DNA of 64,000 nt from NORP181 sp047623555 (GTDB taxonomy: Bacteria; Pseudomonadota; Alphaproteobacteria; Rhodobacterales; Rhodobacteraceae). Under the pieces are notes generated by a model that made no database searches, was not told the DNA's origin, and worked only from the letters and a program-made list of their open reading frames with translations. The stretch covers positions 1-64,000 of the forward strand of contig JBLHMP010000002.1 in assembly GCA_047623555.1 (NCBI GenBank), given 5' to 3'. The position numbers were made by a program, and so were the translations under genes. Positions 17,858 through 26,567 of this stretch are shown piece by piece. Numbering within the stretch: the first letter of the stretch is position 1; every line of letters begins with the position of its first letter.

Positions 17858-18066
17858 AATGCATTGCGGCAAGCTGTTGGGCCAGGGCCTAATGGCAAGG
17901 GACTTTGATCGCCAGGTCGCCGAAATTCAAATCCGCGCCGCCGTCCTCAACGGCTACACGGCTCTCGGCATACCTCGAACCGGTACTGTAGGATAAATCC
18001 TCCGGGGTAAGGAGCACCTCGGCTACGGGCCGTTTTGTGCAACAAAGCCTTAAATAGGAGAAAACG

Positions 18067-18987
18067 ATGGAACTTCGCAGTATCTGAACTAGCGGGCTAA
18101 AGGTGTCAGCCCTTGGTTTGGGGTGCAACAATTTCGGCGGACGGCTGGATGCGGGTGTGACGCTGTTTGACACGGCTGATGTCTATCCCATGGGCGTTGG
18201 TGGCGCGTCCGAGGTGTTTTTAGGCGCAGGTCTGGCAGAGCGTCATAAAAACGTGGTTCTGGCGACCAAATTTGGCATGAAAATGGACGAGGCCGGGGTG
18301 AAAAGCGGCGGCTCGCGGCGCTATATCGTGGCGGCGATCGAGGCCAGCCTGAAACGGCTCAACACCGATTGGATTGATCTGCTGCAATTTCATGCACCTG
18401 ATGCAGACACGCCAATTGACGAAACCCTTGCGGCATTGGACGATCTGATCCGGGTTGGAAAAATCCGCTATATCGGTTCATCCAATTTCAGCGCCTGGCA
18501 ACTGGTCGAGGCGCAATATGCCGCCCGTGAATTGGGCAGCAACCGGTTTATCGTCACGCAAGAAGGCTATTCTATGCTGACCCGCGGGATCGAGGCCGAG
18601 GTAATCCCGGTCTGTCAGAAATACGGGCTGGGCGTGCTGCCGTACTTTCCTTTGGAAAGCGGTGTGCTGACCGGCAAATATTCTATCGGTCAGGCCGCGC
18701 CAGCAGGCACCCGACTGGCAACCTCACCGCATCTCGCGGATCAGTTCATGACCAGCACCAAAGTGGCCAAAGCAAGCCAATTGGACGCGATTGCCAAAGC
18801 TGCCGGGCTCGGGTTGAACGATCTGGCCTTTGCTTGGTTGCTGCGCGATGCGCTGGTGCCAAGCGTCATCGCCGGGGTCAGCAACGCCGCACAGATTGAC
18901 CGTAATGCACAGGCGATGGCGGCCCCCCTTGGCACTGATTTGCTGGCCAAAATCGGGGCGTGCCTGAATGATCATAGCGATGAGTGA
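18067..18987 (+). pseudogene. Aldo/keto reductase, nonsense codon and internal deletion
   Basis: From the ATG at 18067, preceded by AGGAG, the frame reads MELRSI, then TGA (18085-18087), then TSGLKVSALGLGCNNFGG in the same frame, continuing to 18987. The TGA replaces the Gly usual in LGTSGL. About 14 residues normally found between GGRLD and GVTLFDTADVYP are missing, removing the first barrel helix. The rest (STLKRLNTDWIDL-like KRLNTDWIDLLQFHAPD, IRYIGSSNFSAWQ, FPLESGVLTGKY) is well preserved. A GTG at 18103 could initiate a 294-residue product, but it would lack the first helix and is unlikely to be a normal enzyme. Confidence 0.8.
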
Positions 18988-19012
18988 GCCTTCAATAGGC
19001 AGGCGTGCGTAA

Positions 19013-20409
19013 ATGAGCGTTGCTTTAAACAGAACCTACGACGTTGGTCATCATCGGTGCTGGCCCCGTCGGCATGGGCTTGCGATTGAGCTAGGCCAGC
19101 GCGACCAAACCTTTGTAATATTGATAAATACCCAACTCTGCATAATGTCCCCAAGGGCCAAAACCTGGCCCAACGCACAATGGAGCATTTCCATTTTTGG
19201 GGGGCCAAGATCGACATAATCGACGTGGCTCTGGGTTGGGCGGACGAGGATGTCGCGCAATCGGTGAGCGGCGTGACAGGGTCAATCGTCTCACGTCAGG
19301 GTGACAGAAAAACCCTGACCGGGCGCTATGTCGTTGCCTGTGACGGCAGTCATTCGAAAGTTCGCGATGCGGCCGGGATTCGCAAGAACGTGTCAGAGCA
19401 TAATCGAAAAATGGGGCTGTTGGTGTTCCGCTCAACCGGGCTTTATGCACATCTTGAACGCTTTTCGGGCAAGCAATTTTATTGCGTTCTGAACCAGGAA
19501 TATCGGGGCTATTGGATGTTCTTTGGCGGTGTTGATTTGCGCATCACTTGGTTCTTTCACGCGCTGGTGCCTATGAATACCACCAAGGATAATTTTGACT
19601 TTGAGGCGTTGTTAAGACTGGCCGCCGCTGCCGAGTTTGACGTTGAGTTTGATCATATGGGTTCTGGGATCTGCGCGTCGCTACGGCCAAGCAATACCGC
19701 AACAATCGGATCTTTGTCGCCGACGACGCCGCCCATTCGCACCCGCCCTATGGTGGGTTTGGCATCAACACCGGCTTGAGGACGCGCGCAATCTGGGCTG
19801 GAAACTATTGGCCACACTGCAGGGTTGGGGCCGTGATCGCCTGCCAGATCGCTATAACGAAGAGCGCCGCCCCGTGTTTGAAACAACCGCCAAACACTTT
19901 ATCGAAAAATTCATCCACGAGGACCGCGATTTTTTCAACAGCCACGGCCCGGAACGTGACAAACCAAGTTTGAACAGGCCTGGAACAAACGCAACGTAGG
20001 CGACGTTGAGGTGCTAGCGTTTGCGCCAAATTATGACGGGTCGCCCATCGTATTTGGGCAGCCCCATGCCACGTCCAGCGCCGTTGGTGATCACGACATG
20101 CGCGCCCGTGCGGGCCATCATCTAGCGCCGCAAATGCTGGAGGATGGCAGCAACGCCTATGACCACCTTGGCATTGTGTTTGCCCTGTTTGCCTTGAACA
20201 AAATGGATATTGCCGGATACAGAGAGGTCGCCGGATCGCTTGGTCTGCCGCTGACAATCGTGCGGGCCCCGGGCACAGCCACCCGCGACGCGTGGGGCGC
20301 GAATTTGGTACTGGTGCGCCCGGATCAATATGTCGTTTGGACCGGCGATACACGGTCAGACGGTATCGCGCATATCTTGGCGCATGCGGTGGCCCGGGAC
20401 GCAGAGTAA
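19013..20409 (+). pseudogene. Class A flavoprotein monooxygenase, multiply frameshifted
   Basis: Pieces of one FAD-dependent aromatic-ring monooxygenase (PheA/TfdB/PCP-monooxygenase type) appear in order but in different frames. They are the Rossmann motif VIIGAGPVGMGL with LAIELGQR; PRAKT; TMEHFHFWGAKID; a long intact stretch with RYVVACDGSHSKVRDAAGI (19180-19660); VADDAAHSHPPYGGFGINTG, which is the GDAAH-type FAD motif; ARNLGWKLLATLQGWG; and the C-terminal LVLVRPDQYVVW. I count at least five frame changes plus missing segments between them. The gene is clearly dead and lies in the same decayed patch as the IS5 copy and the aldo/keto reductase. Confidence 0.88.
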
Positions 20410-20514
20410 TGCGACCTGTGCGCCGATAGCCTTTGCCGTGCAGGCAAAGTTGTTTGACCTCACACAGCCAACGCGATACTTGATTTCCAACGCTTTTCAG
20501 GCGAATGGGACACA

Positions 20515-21390
20515 ATGCAGATCATTCTTCATACTGGCGCGCATTACACCGACGACGACCGCCTGATGAAATGTTTGCTGCGTAACAAAGGCGATTTTGC
20601 CAAACGCGGCATCGCTGTCCCCGGCCCCGGTAAATACCGCAAACTGCTAAAAGACACGTTTAACGCGTTAAAGGACGCGCCCGCTTCGCCCGATGCCCGG
20701 GACGTGTTGATTGACGCGATGTTGGACGAAGAACAGGCCGATCGCCTGATCCTGTCAAACACGCATTTCTTTGGTGCCCCGCGCGCCTCGGTTCGTCAGG
20801 GTGTGCTGTATCCGATGGCCGCCGAACGTATCGCCACTATGCGCCAGTTGTTTCCCGATGATCAGGTCGAAGTGTTCATGGCGATTCGCAACCCGGCGTC
20901 GTTTCTGCCGGCGGTGTTTGACCATTCACCACATGATGAGTTTGCCGATTTTCTTGGGGGGATCGCCCCCCAAGACGTGCTTTGGTCCGAAACCCTGATG
21001 CGCATCCGCGATGCAGCACCTAATGTGCCGATCACCGTCTGGTGCAACGAAGACACGCCGCTGCTCTGGGCCCAGATTATCCGCGATCTGGCCGGGCTGG
21101 AACATGGCGAAAAGATCGTTGGCGGCTTTGATTTACTCAGCGAAATCATGACCCGCGAGGGCATGAAACGGTTCCGCGCCTATCTGAAAAGCCACGCTGT
21201 GATGAGCGAAACGCAAAAGCGCTGGGTTATTTCGGCGTTTCTGGACAAATTCGCCATCGAAGAAAAGCTCGAAGAAGAATTGGACCTGCCCGGCTGGACC
21301 GACGAATTGGTCAATGAAATGACCGACATCTATGACGAAGATGTGTTTACCATTCAGCGCCTGCCCGGTGTGCAGATGATCACACCATGA
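20515..21390 (+). CDS. Conserved hypothetical, sulfotransferase-like fold suspected
   Basis: A 291-residue soluble protein without a signal peptide or helices. The N-terminus MQIILHTGAHYTDDDRLMKC resembles the start of P-loop sulfotransferase-like proteins, where a nucleotide loop follows strand 1. A later segment, VEVFMAIRNPASFLPAVF, resembles the PAPS 3'-phosphate-binding R-NP motif of that superfamily. I have seen similar proteins only as uncharacterised Roseobacter-group genes, so enzymatic activity is not established. It stands alone between the pseudogene patch and modABC and has no clear partner genes. Confidence 0.7.
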   Translation: MQIILHTGAHYTDDDRLMKCLLRNKGDFAKRGIAVPGPGKYRKLLKDTFNALKDAPASPDARDVLIDAMLDEEQADRLILSNTHFFGAPRASVRQGVLYPMAAERIATMRQLFPDDQVEVFMAIRNPASFLPAVFDHSPHDEFADFLGGIAPQDVLWSETLMRIRDAAPNVPITVWCNEDTPLLWAQIIRDLAGLEHGEKIVGGFDLLSEIMTREGMKRFRAYLKSHAVMSETQKRWVISAFLDKFAIEEKLEEELDLPGWTDELVNEMTDIYDEDVFTIQRLPGVQMITP

Positions 21391-21476
21391 GCACCTGCTT
21401 CGTCATAACCTCTTGCATTCTCAACGGCCTGCGCGCCATACCTGTTGGGCACCGATCAACCTGAAAAGCTGCGCAT

Positions 21477-22259
21477 ATGCCCTTACGCCTGTCCCTTGTG
21501 ATGATTTCGCTGTTACTTTGGATGATGTCGGGTCTGTCAGCTGTGGCGCAATCACAGCCGGTGACGGTGTTTGCCGCCGCCAGTTTGAAAACCGCGTTGG
21601 ATGAAATCACCCAACTTTACAGCAGCCAGACCGGGACAACGGTACAGGTGTCATATGCTGCCAGCTCGGCACTTGCGCGGCAAATCCAATACGGCGCACC
21701 GGCGGACATTTTTGTATCGGCCAATTCGGGATGGATGGATTGGCTGCAACAAAACGGGCTGTTGCGTGATGAAACCCGTGTTGATTTGCTGTCCAATAAA
21801 CTGGTTCTGATCGCCGCCCCCGAAAATTCCGTGCAGCTAAAAGTCGCTAAGGGGTTTGATCTGGCGGCCGCGTTGGATCAATCTTGGTTGGCGATGGCGC
21901 TGACAAACGCGGTGCCTGCCGGGATCTACGGCAAAGCGGCATTGCAGTCTCTGGGTGTTTGGGACGACGTGAAAACCCAGGTGGCGCAATCGGATAATGT
22001 GCGCGGCGCGCTGATCCTGGTCGCCACCGCAGAGGCCGCATTGGGTATTGTCTATGTCTCCGATGCCGTGGCTGATCCCAGGGTGCGGATCGTCGATGTA
22101 TTCCCGCCTGACAGCCACCCCGAAATACTGTATCCGGCGGCGATGATACAGGACAGCACCAACCCGGATGCCACAGCTTTCCTAAGCTTTCTAAACGGCT
22201 TAGCAGCACGTCAGGTGTTTGATGAAAACGGCTTTGGTCTGCCGGGTGTTGCCCCATGA
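21477..22259 (+). CDS. modA: Molybdate ABC transporter substrate-binding protein
   Basis: A 260-residue periplasmic binding protein. A signal peptide (hydrophobic residues ~5-22, cleavage after SAVAQ) is followed by the ModA signature VTVFAAASLKTALDEI, then SYAASSALARQIQYGAPADIF and NKLVLIAAPE. It captures molybdate (or tungstate) for the ModBC importer. The stop overlaps the modB ATG by 4 nt. The first gene of modABC lies 86 nt after the preceding gene, so the operon probably has its own promoter; no ModE-like box was identified by eye. Confidence 0.93.
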   Translation: MPLRLSLVMISLLLWMMSGLSAVAQSQPVTVFAAASLKTALDEITQLYSSQTGTTVQVSYAASSALARQIQYGAPADIFVSANSGWMDWLQQNGLLRDETRVDLLSNKLVLIAAPENSVQLKVAKGFDLAAALDQSWLAMALTNAVPAGIYGKAALQSLGVWDDVKTQVAQSDNVRGALILVATAEAALGIVYVSDAVADPRVRIVDVFPPDSHPEILYPAAMIQDSTNPDATAFLSFLNGLAARQVFDENGFGLPGVAP

Positions 22260-22954
22260 TCGACTGGTTAGGCCCCCAGGAATGGCAGGCGGTGATCTTG
22301 TCGCTAAAGGTATCGTTTTGGGCAACACTGCTTAGTTTACCACTCGGTATCCTGACCGCCTATGCCCTAGCGCGGGGAGAGTTTCGCGGTAAACACCTGC
22401 TGAATGGGCTGGTGCATTTGCCGCTGATCCTGCCGCCAGTTGTGACCGGCTATCTGCTGCTTTTGACCTTTGGTCGTCGCGGATTGATCGGCGGTTGGCT
22501 AGAGGAAACATTTGGTCTGGTGCTGGCATTTCGCTGGACAGGCGCCGTACTGGCCGCTGCAATCATGGCCTTTCCGTTGATGGTCCGCGCCATCCGCATG
22601 GCAATCGAGGCGGTAGATCCAAAGCTGGAACAGGCCGCCGCAACACTGGGGGCTTCGCGCCTATGGGTGTTCACGTCGATCACCCTGCCGCTGATCCTGC
22701 CCGGTGTAATTGCCGGATCGGTGCTCGCCTTTGCCAAGGCGATGGGCGAATTTGGCGCCACCATCACCTTTGTGTCCAATATCCCCGGCCAGACCCAAAC
22801 CCTCCCTTTGGCGATCTATTCCTTCCTGCAGGTTCCAGGTGGCGAATCCTCGGCCCTGCGGTTGGTTGCGATCTCTGTCGCCTTGGCCATGGCCGCCGTT
22901 CTTTTGTCCGAAGTGCTGGCCCGCCGCACCGCTAAACGCATTTCCGGAACATGA
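22256..22954 (+). CDS. modB: Molybdate ABC transporter permease
   Basis: A 232-residue permease with five to six helices and the binding-protein-dependent transport (EAA) loop, here EQAAATLGASRLWVFTSITLPLILPGVIAG in two parts. It includes the typical ModB run AKAMGEFGATITF. It pairs with ModA upstream and ModC downstream. Both junctions are 4-nt ATGA overlaps, so translation is coupled. Confidence 0.95.
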   Translation: MIDWLGPQEWQAVILSLKVSFWATLLSLPLGILTAYALARGEFRGKHLLNGLVHLPLILPPVVTGYLLLLTFGRRGLIGGWLEETFGLVLAFRWTGAVLAAAIMAFPLMVRAIRMAIEAVDPKLEQAAATLGASRLWVFTSITLPLILPGVIAGSVLAFAKAMGEFGATITFVSNIPGQTQTLPLAIYSFLQVPGGESSALRLVAISVALAMAAVLLSEVLARRTAKRISGT

Positions 22955-24039
22955 GCCTAACCGTCGATATTCGCCACCAGTTGGCCGGGTTTGAGCTCAA
23001 TCTAGCCTTTGACGCGCCGCCCGGCATCACCGTTCTGTTTGGCCGGTCTGGTACTGGGAAAACGACTATTATTAATGCGGTGGCCGGTCTGGTTAATCCA
23101 GATTCTGGGCGTATCTCGCTGGATGATACGGTACTGTTTGACAGTAAAACAGCGGCAAACCTAGCCGCGCACAAACGCCAACTTGGCTATGTGTTTCAGG
23201 ATGGGCGGCTGTTTCCGCATTTGTCGGTTCGGGGGAACCTGACCTATGGCCAGCGGTTTACCACGCCAAATCCAAACGGCCCGACACTGGATGACGTCAG
23301 CGATCTACTGGGCATCACCGCACTGCTAGACCGCCGGATTGGCGCACTGTCGGGGGGCGAAAAACAGCGGATCGCCATTGGTCGGGCGTTGCTGTCGCAC
23401 CCGCGAATGTTGTTGATGGACGAACCACTTGCGTCATTGGACGGCGCGCGCAAAGCCGAAATTCTGCCCTATCTGGAACGGCTGCGCGATCACACCAACG
23501 TTCCAATCCTTTATGTCAGCCATTCCGTCGCCGAAGTTGCCCGCCTTGCCACCACTGTTGTGGTGCTGGAAAACGGCAAGGTCGCCCGCGCGGGCCCGGC
23601 TGACCAAGTGTTGTCAGACCCCGATATGGTGCGCCAACTGGGCGTGCGCGAGGCCGGATCGGTTTTGCCTGCAACAATCCAGCAGCACCATCAAGACGGG
23701 CTAAGCGAGCTGAAAATTTCCGGTGGTCGGTTGTTTTTGCCACGTATGAACGTCGCCATCGGGGCACAAACCCGGGTTCGAATATTGGCGCAGGATGTCA
23801 TCCTGTCGCTGGATGCGCCAACGGGTCTGTCGGCGCTCAACATCCTGCCGGTGCAGATAATGGCGCTGCGCGATGGCAGCGGCCCCGGCGTTATCGTTCA
23901 AATGCAATGTGGTAGTGACCGATTGCTGGCCCGGATCACCCGCCGATCCGCCGACCGTATGGGCCTGAAACCGGGCGACAGCGCTCATGCCGTCATCAAA
24001 TCCGTCTCAATCGCCCGCACCGATATCGGCACGGGTTAA
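22951..24039 (+). CDS. modC: Molybdate ABC transporter ATPase with Mop domain
   Basis: A 362-residue ATPase. Walker A is GRSGTGKTT, the signature LSGGEKQRIAIGRALLSHP, Walker B MLLMDEPLASLD, and the switch His is in YVSHSVAEV. Residues ~290-355 form a C-terminal TOBE/Mop domain (TGLSALNILPVQIMAL...LLARITRRSADRMGLKPG) that binds molybdate and gives feedback control in this family. It is the last gene of modABC and is convergent with gapR, 21 nt apart. Confidence 0.95.
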   Translation: MSLTVDIRHQLAGFELNLAFDAPPGITVLFGRSGTGKTTIINAVAGLVNPDSGRISLDDTVLFDSKTAANLAAHKRQLGYVFQDGRLFPHLSVRGNLTYGQRFTTPNPNGPTLDDVSDLLGITALLDRRIGALSGGEKQRIAIGRALLSHPRMLLMDEPLASLDGARKAEILPYLERLRDHTNVPILYVSHSVAEVARLATTVVVLENGKVARAGPADQVLSDPDMVRQLGVREAGSVLPATIQQHHQDGLSELKISGGRLFLPRMNVAIGAQTRVRILAQDVILSLDAPTGLSALNILPVQIMALRDGSGPGVIVQMQCGSDRLLARITRRSADRMGLKPGDSAHAVIKSVSIARTDIGTG

Positions 24040-24060
24040 GCCCGCAACAGCAACGTTGGA

Positions 24061-24318
24061 TTACATCCCCAACGCTTCTTTATACATCTCCATCACGGCC
24101 TCTTCTTCGGCAATATCGTCTTTGTCGCGCTTGCGTAGGGCAACGATCTTGCGGATCACTTTAGTGTCATAACCACGGCCTTTGGCCTCATCCATCACTT
24201 CTTTTTGTTGCTCGGAGATGTCCTTTTTCTCGGACTCCAACCGCTCAATCCGCTCAATAAAGGCACGCAATTCATTTGCAGTCACGCGGTAGGTGGCGTC
24301 GGTCTGGGTATCGCTCAT
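24061..24318 (-). CDS. gapR: GapR-family chromosome-structuring protein (DUF2312)
   Basis: An 85-residue, highly charged helical protein. The family signature is almost complete: ELRAFIERIERLESEKKDI, then EVMDEAKGRGYDTKVIRKI, LRKRDKDDIAEEEAVM and YKEALGM. In Caulobacter GapR clamps overtwisted AT-rich DNA ahead of replication forks and transcription. It is single-copy in most alphaproteobacteria. Here it is monocistronic and divergent from the next gene. Confidence 0.95.
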   Translation of the reverse strand: MSDTQTDATYRVTANELRAFIERIERLESEKKDISEQQKEVMDEAKGRGYDTKVIRKIVALRKRDKDDIAEEEAVMEMYKEALGM

Positions 24319-24469
24319 GTAAAGGCTCCGTCAGGCAAATAATTAGGGTTTGAATACGCGAGATACCGCGCCACAGAACAGGCCGCAAGACGCGAATTTG
24401 GAGGCCGCCGCTTGCACCGCGCGTTTTGTTCGGTTAGGCGCAACAAAACCTCAATCAATCGGGTGCGCT

Positions 24470-24688
24470 ATGTTTGAAATCATGATCTGGGTCGGAGCGG
24501 CCGTGTCGATGCTGGGTTTGGCCGGGCTGGTCTGGTGCATCATCCGCGTCGCCCGTGCCCGCCGTGCCGGGTTGACAGAGAACGCATTGCGCGCCGAAGT
24601 TCAGGCGGTCCTGCCGCTTAATCTGGGCGCACTTTTCCTGTCGGTGATCGGCCTGATGTTTGTGATAATTGGCGTCATACTGGCCTGA
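24470..24688 (+). CDS. Small two-helix membrane protein, unknown function
   Basis: A 72-residue protein from the ATG at 24470; the frame is open to 24350 but those codons look non-coding. Helix 1 (residues ~4-24) is followed by a basic loop RVARARRAG and a short amphipathic stretch, then helix 2 (residues ~48-71). I recognise similar unnamed proteins in Rhodobacteraceae but no function. It sits between gapR and the persulfide dioxygenase and is separated from the latter by a palindromic operator candidate, so it is probably a separate transcription unit. Confidence 0.7.
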   Translation: MFEIMIWVGAAVSMLGLAGLVWCIIRVARARRAGLTENALRAEVQAVLPLNLGALFLSVIGLMFVIIGVILA

Positions 24689-24731
24689 TCCAACCGCCTG
24701 CGACAAAAATATGCCGCCACCGTACTCCGGG

Positions 24732-24774
24732 GCTTGCAACATATGCAGTAAATAATATATGTATTCAGGCAAGC
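24732..24774. promoter_or_regulatory. Nested inverted repeats upstream of persulfide dioxygenase
   Basis: Outer arms GCTTGC (24732-24737) and GCAAGC (24769-24774) enclose inner arms ACATAT (24739-24744) and ATATGT (24757-24762), ending 15 nt before the ATG. The TA-rich dyad is what operators of BigR/SoxR-type ArsR regulators look like, and the gene it precedes is a typical target. Which protein binds is inference. Confidence 0.55.
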
Positions 24775-24788
24775 AATTGGAGAGCCCC

Positions 24789-25652
24789 ATGACCCCCATC
24801 GTCAAAGCGTTTTTCGACTCCACAACAAATACGGTGTCCTATATCGTGCAGGATCCTGCCGGACGCGCCTGCGCCATCATCGACAGCGTGCTGGATTATG
24901 ACCAGAACGCCGGTCGCACCGATACGACGACAGCGGATATATTGGTCGACTATGTACGGGACAACAACCTGACCGTCGAATGGATATTGGAAAGCCATGT
25001 TCACGCCGACCACCTGTCAGCAGCGCCATATTTGCAGGAAAAACTAGGCGGCAAAATCGGCATTAGCAAAGAGATCACGGTTGTACAGGACACCTTTGGC
25101 AAAGTGTTCAATGAGGGCACCGAATTTCAACGCGATGGCAGCCAGTTTGACGCTTTGTTTGCCGAAGGTGACAGCTTTCATATCGGCCAGATGCGCAGTG
25201 ACGTACTGGATACGCCGGGCCATACCCCGGCCTGCATGACCTATCTGATTGGCGATGCGGCCTTTGTTGGCGACACGCTCTTCATGCCGGATTTTGGCAC
25301 CGCTCGCTGTGATTTTCCCGGTGGCTCGTCCGAGATGCTGTATAATTCGATCCAGAAAATTCTGACGCTGCCGGATGAAACCCGGATATATGTCGGCCAT
25401 GATTACAAAGCCCCGGGGCGCGATGATTTCGCCTGGGAAACCACCGTTGGTGAGCAGAAATCCCTGAACGTCCATATCGGTCAGGGCCGCGGCATGGATG
25501 AATTTACCTCGATGCGCGATGCACGCGATGCAACGCTGGCGATGCCGCGTCTGATCCTGCCATCGCTTCAGGTCAATATGCGGGCCGGTCAAATGCCGGA
25601 ACCCGATGAGCAGGGCGAGGTGTTTCTTAAGGTGCCAATCAACAAGCTCTGA
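24789..25652 (+). CDS. Persulfide dioxygenase (ETHE1/Blh-like MBL-fold)
   Basis: A 287-residue metallo-beta-lactamase-fold protein. The metal motif HVHADH is at residues ~70-75, with GHTPACM, an Asp in FVGDTLFMPD, and a final His in VGHDYKAPGR. This pattern matches ETHE1-like persulfide dioxygenases, which oxidise glutathione persulfide to sulfite with an Fe(II) site. The ATG at 24789, with GGAGA 6 nt upstream, is preferred over the longer frame from 24759. It heads a unit with two YeeE/YedE-type membrane genes and a TIGR01244 sulfurtransferase, the same set found in bigR operons. Confidence 0.9.
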   Translation: MTPIVKAFFDSTTNTVSYIVQDPAGRACAIIDSVLDYDQNAGRTDTTTADILVDYVRDNNLTVEWILESHVHADHLSAAPYLQEKLGGKIGISKEITVVQDTFGKVFNEGTEFQRDGSQFDALFAEGDSFHIGQMRSDVLDTPGHTPACMTYLIGDAAFVGDTLFMPDFGTARCDFPGGSSEMLYNSIQKILTLPDETRIYVGHDYKAPGRDDFAWETTVGEQKSLNVHIGQGRGMDEFTSMRDARDATLAMPRLILPSLQVNMRAGQMPEPDEQGEVFLKVPINKL

Positions 25653-25693
25653 TTGTCTACAAAAACGCGCGACCACAAAGGACTTACAAAACT

Positions 25694-26125
25694 ATGGAAC
25701 AAGACTGGATCTGGGGCCTCATCGGTGGCGGGCTGATCGGGCTAGGCGGAGCTGTGTATTTGCTGGGCAACGGCAAGATCATGGGCGCCAGCGGCATTAT
25801 CGGCGGATTGATTGATGGCAGCGGCCGCAATACCGCCATCGAACGGCTGGTGTTTCTGGCAGGCGTCATAATCATGCCGATCCTGCTGATGCAATTTTAT
25901 GGCCAAGGCACGGTCAGTACCCATCTGACAAGCAACTGGTTTATCGTCATCGCGGCGGGATTGCTGGTTGGCGTTGGCACACGCATCGCCAATGGCTGCA
26001 CCTCCGGGCACGGGGTCTGTGGAATTTCGCGTCTGTCACTGCGCGGGATCGTCGCGACGGTGGTTTATATTTTGGCGGGCGGCGTCATGTTGGTGATGTT
26101 CCGCCACGTTTGGGGGCTGATCTGA
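25694..26125 (+). CDS. YeeE/YedE-type sulfur transporter, half 1 (PmpA-like)
   Basis: A 143-residue membrane protein with about four helices. Conserved Gly/Cys motifs are GGGLIGLGGAVYLLGNGKIMG and RIANGCTSGHGVCGISRLS. The Cys residues in the GCTSGHGVCG motif are those implicated in sulfur-compound passage in YeeE. The split two-gene form (with the next gene) is common next to persulfide dioxygenases. Its TGA overlaps the following ATG by 1 nt. The transported species is not known; thiosulfate or persulfide-type sulfur is the family expectation. Confidence 0.88.
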   Translation: MEQDWIWGLIGGGLIGLGGAVYLLGNGKIMGASGIIGGLIDGSGRNTAIERLVFLAGVIIMPILLMQFYGQGTVSTHLTSNWFIVIAAGLLVGVGTRIANGCTSGHGVCGISRLSLRGIVATVVYILAGGVMLVMFRHVWGLI

Positions 26126-26556
26126 TGCGTATTTTGATGTCTTTACTCGCGGGCAGCCTGTTTGGCGCCGGCCTGTTCGTGTCCGGCATGACCGACACCA
26201 CCAAAGTACAGGGCTGGCTCGGCGTATTCGGGGCCTGGGATCCGACGCTGGCCTTCGTGATGGGTGGCGCGATCATTCCGATGTTCTTTGCCTGGAGATT
26301 TACCAAAGGGCGCAGCCCCTTGGTGGGCGGTGATTTCCCGGTCCCTGCTGATCCGGTGTTTGATCATCGCCTGATTACCGGTTCGGTGATGTTTGGCATG
26401 GGCTGGGGACTGGCCGGATTGTGCCCGGGCCCGGCAATTGCCTCGCTTAGTTATGGCGGAATGGGTGGATTTGTCTTTCTGGTGGCAATGCTGGTGGGTA
26501 TGGGCGCAGCCCCGGCCATCGGCGTGCGTCTGGACAGACTGGCAGCGACGGCGTAA
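26125..26556 (+). CDS. YeeE/YedE-type sulfur transporter, half 2 (DUF6691/PmpB-like)
   Basis: A 143-residue membrane protein with four helices and the family motifs LFGAGLFVSGMTDTTKVQGW, WDPTLAFVMGGA and GLAGLCPGPAIASL, the last carrying the conserved Cys. The ATG at 26125 is used because it overlaps the previous stop; the frame from 26110 lies within the previous gene. It presumably associates with its partner to form a complete transporter. The next gene follows after 11 nt. Confidence 0.9.
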   Translation: MRILMSLLAGSLFGAGLFVSGMTDTTKVQGWLGVFGAWDPTLAFVMGGAIIPMFFAWRFTKGRSPLVGGDFPVPADPVFDHRLITGSVMFGMGWGLAGLCPGPAIASLSYGGMGGFVFLVAMLVGMGAAPAIGVRLDRLAATA

Positions 26557-26567
26557 AGGACACGACT

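Larger units (their letters stand above)
16993..17996 (+). pseudogene. IS5-family transposase with two disruptive insertions
   Basis: The N-terminus MSKPSSPTYKTTNWRSYNEA runs from 16993 to LTI at 17079, where a 37-nt insertion brings a stop (TGA 17080-17084 region). The frame resumes as WFDPEMRWEAKP and runs through the DDE core: Asp in LLVDSTGIKG, Asp in VTADGAYDTRKCHDAIADRG, and the YHRRSRVET motif with the catalytic Glu. A 40-nt insertion after RVET shifts the frame, and the natural tail MHCGKLLGQGLMARDFDRQ...LNGYTALGIP continues in another frame to 17996. Removing both insertions would restore one continuous transposase of about 305 residues. Confidence 0.88.
16930..18049 (+). mobile_element. 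IS5-family insertion sequence, inactivated
   Basis: The element is bounded by a perfect 16-bp terminal inverted repeat, GGCTTTGTTGCACAAA at 16930-16945 and its reverse complement at 18034-18049, giving a length of 1,120 bp. It encloses one IS5-type DDE transposase that is out of frame in two places because of two small palindromic insertions (17080-17116 and 17818-17857). No target-site duplication is apparent: the flanking 9-mers ACGTATACC and TTAAATAGG differ. Either the element is old or the locus was rearranged. Confidence 0.9.

Noticed and set aside
16921..18058. 9-bp target-site duplication around the IS5-type element
   Set aside because: The flanking 9-mers ACGTATACC and TTAAATAGG are not related; shorter matches could be chance.
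18085..18087. TGA in the aldo/keto reductase read as selenocysteine
   Set aside because: The position is a Gly in the family, there is no SECIS-like hairpin noted, and the same gene also has an internal deletion.
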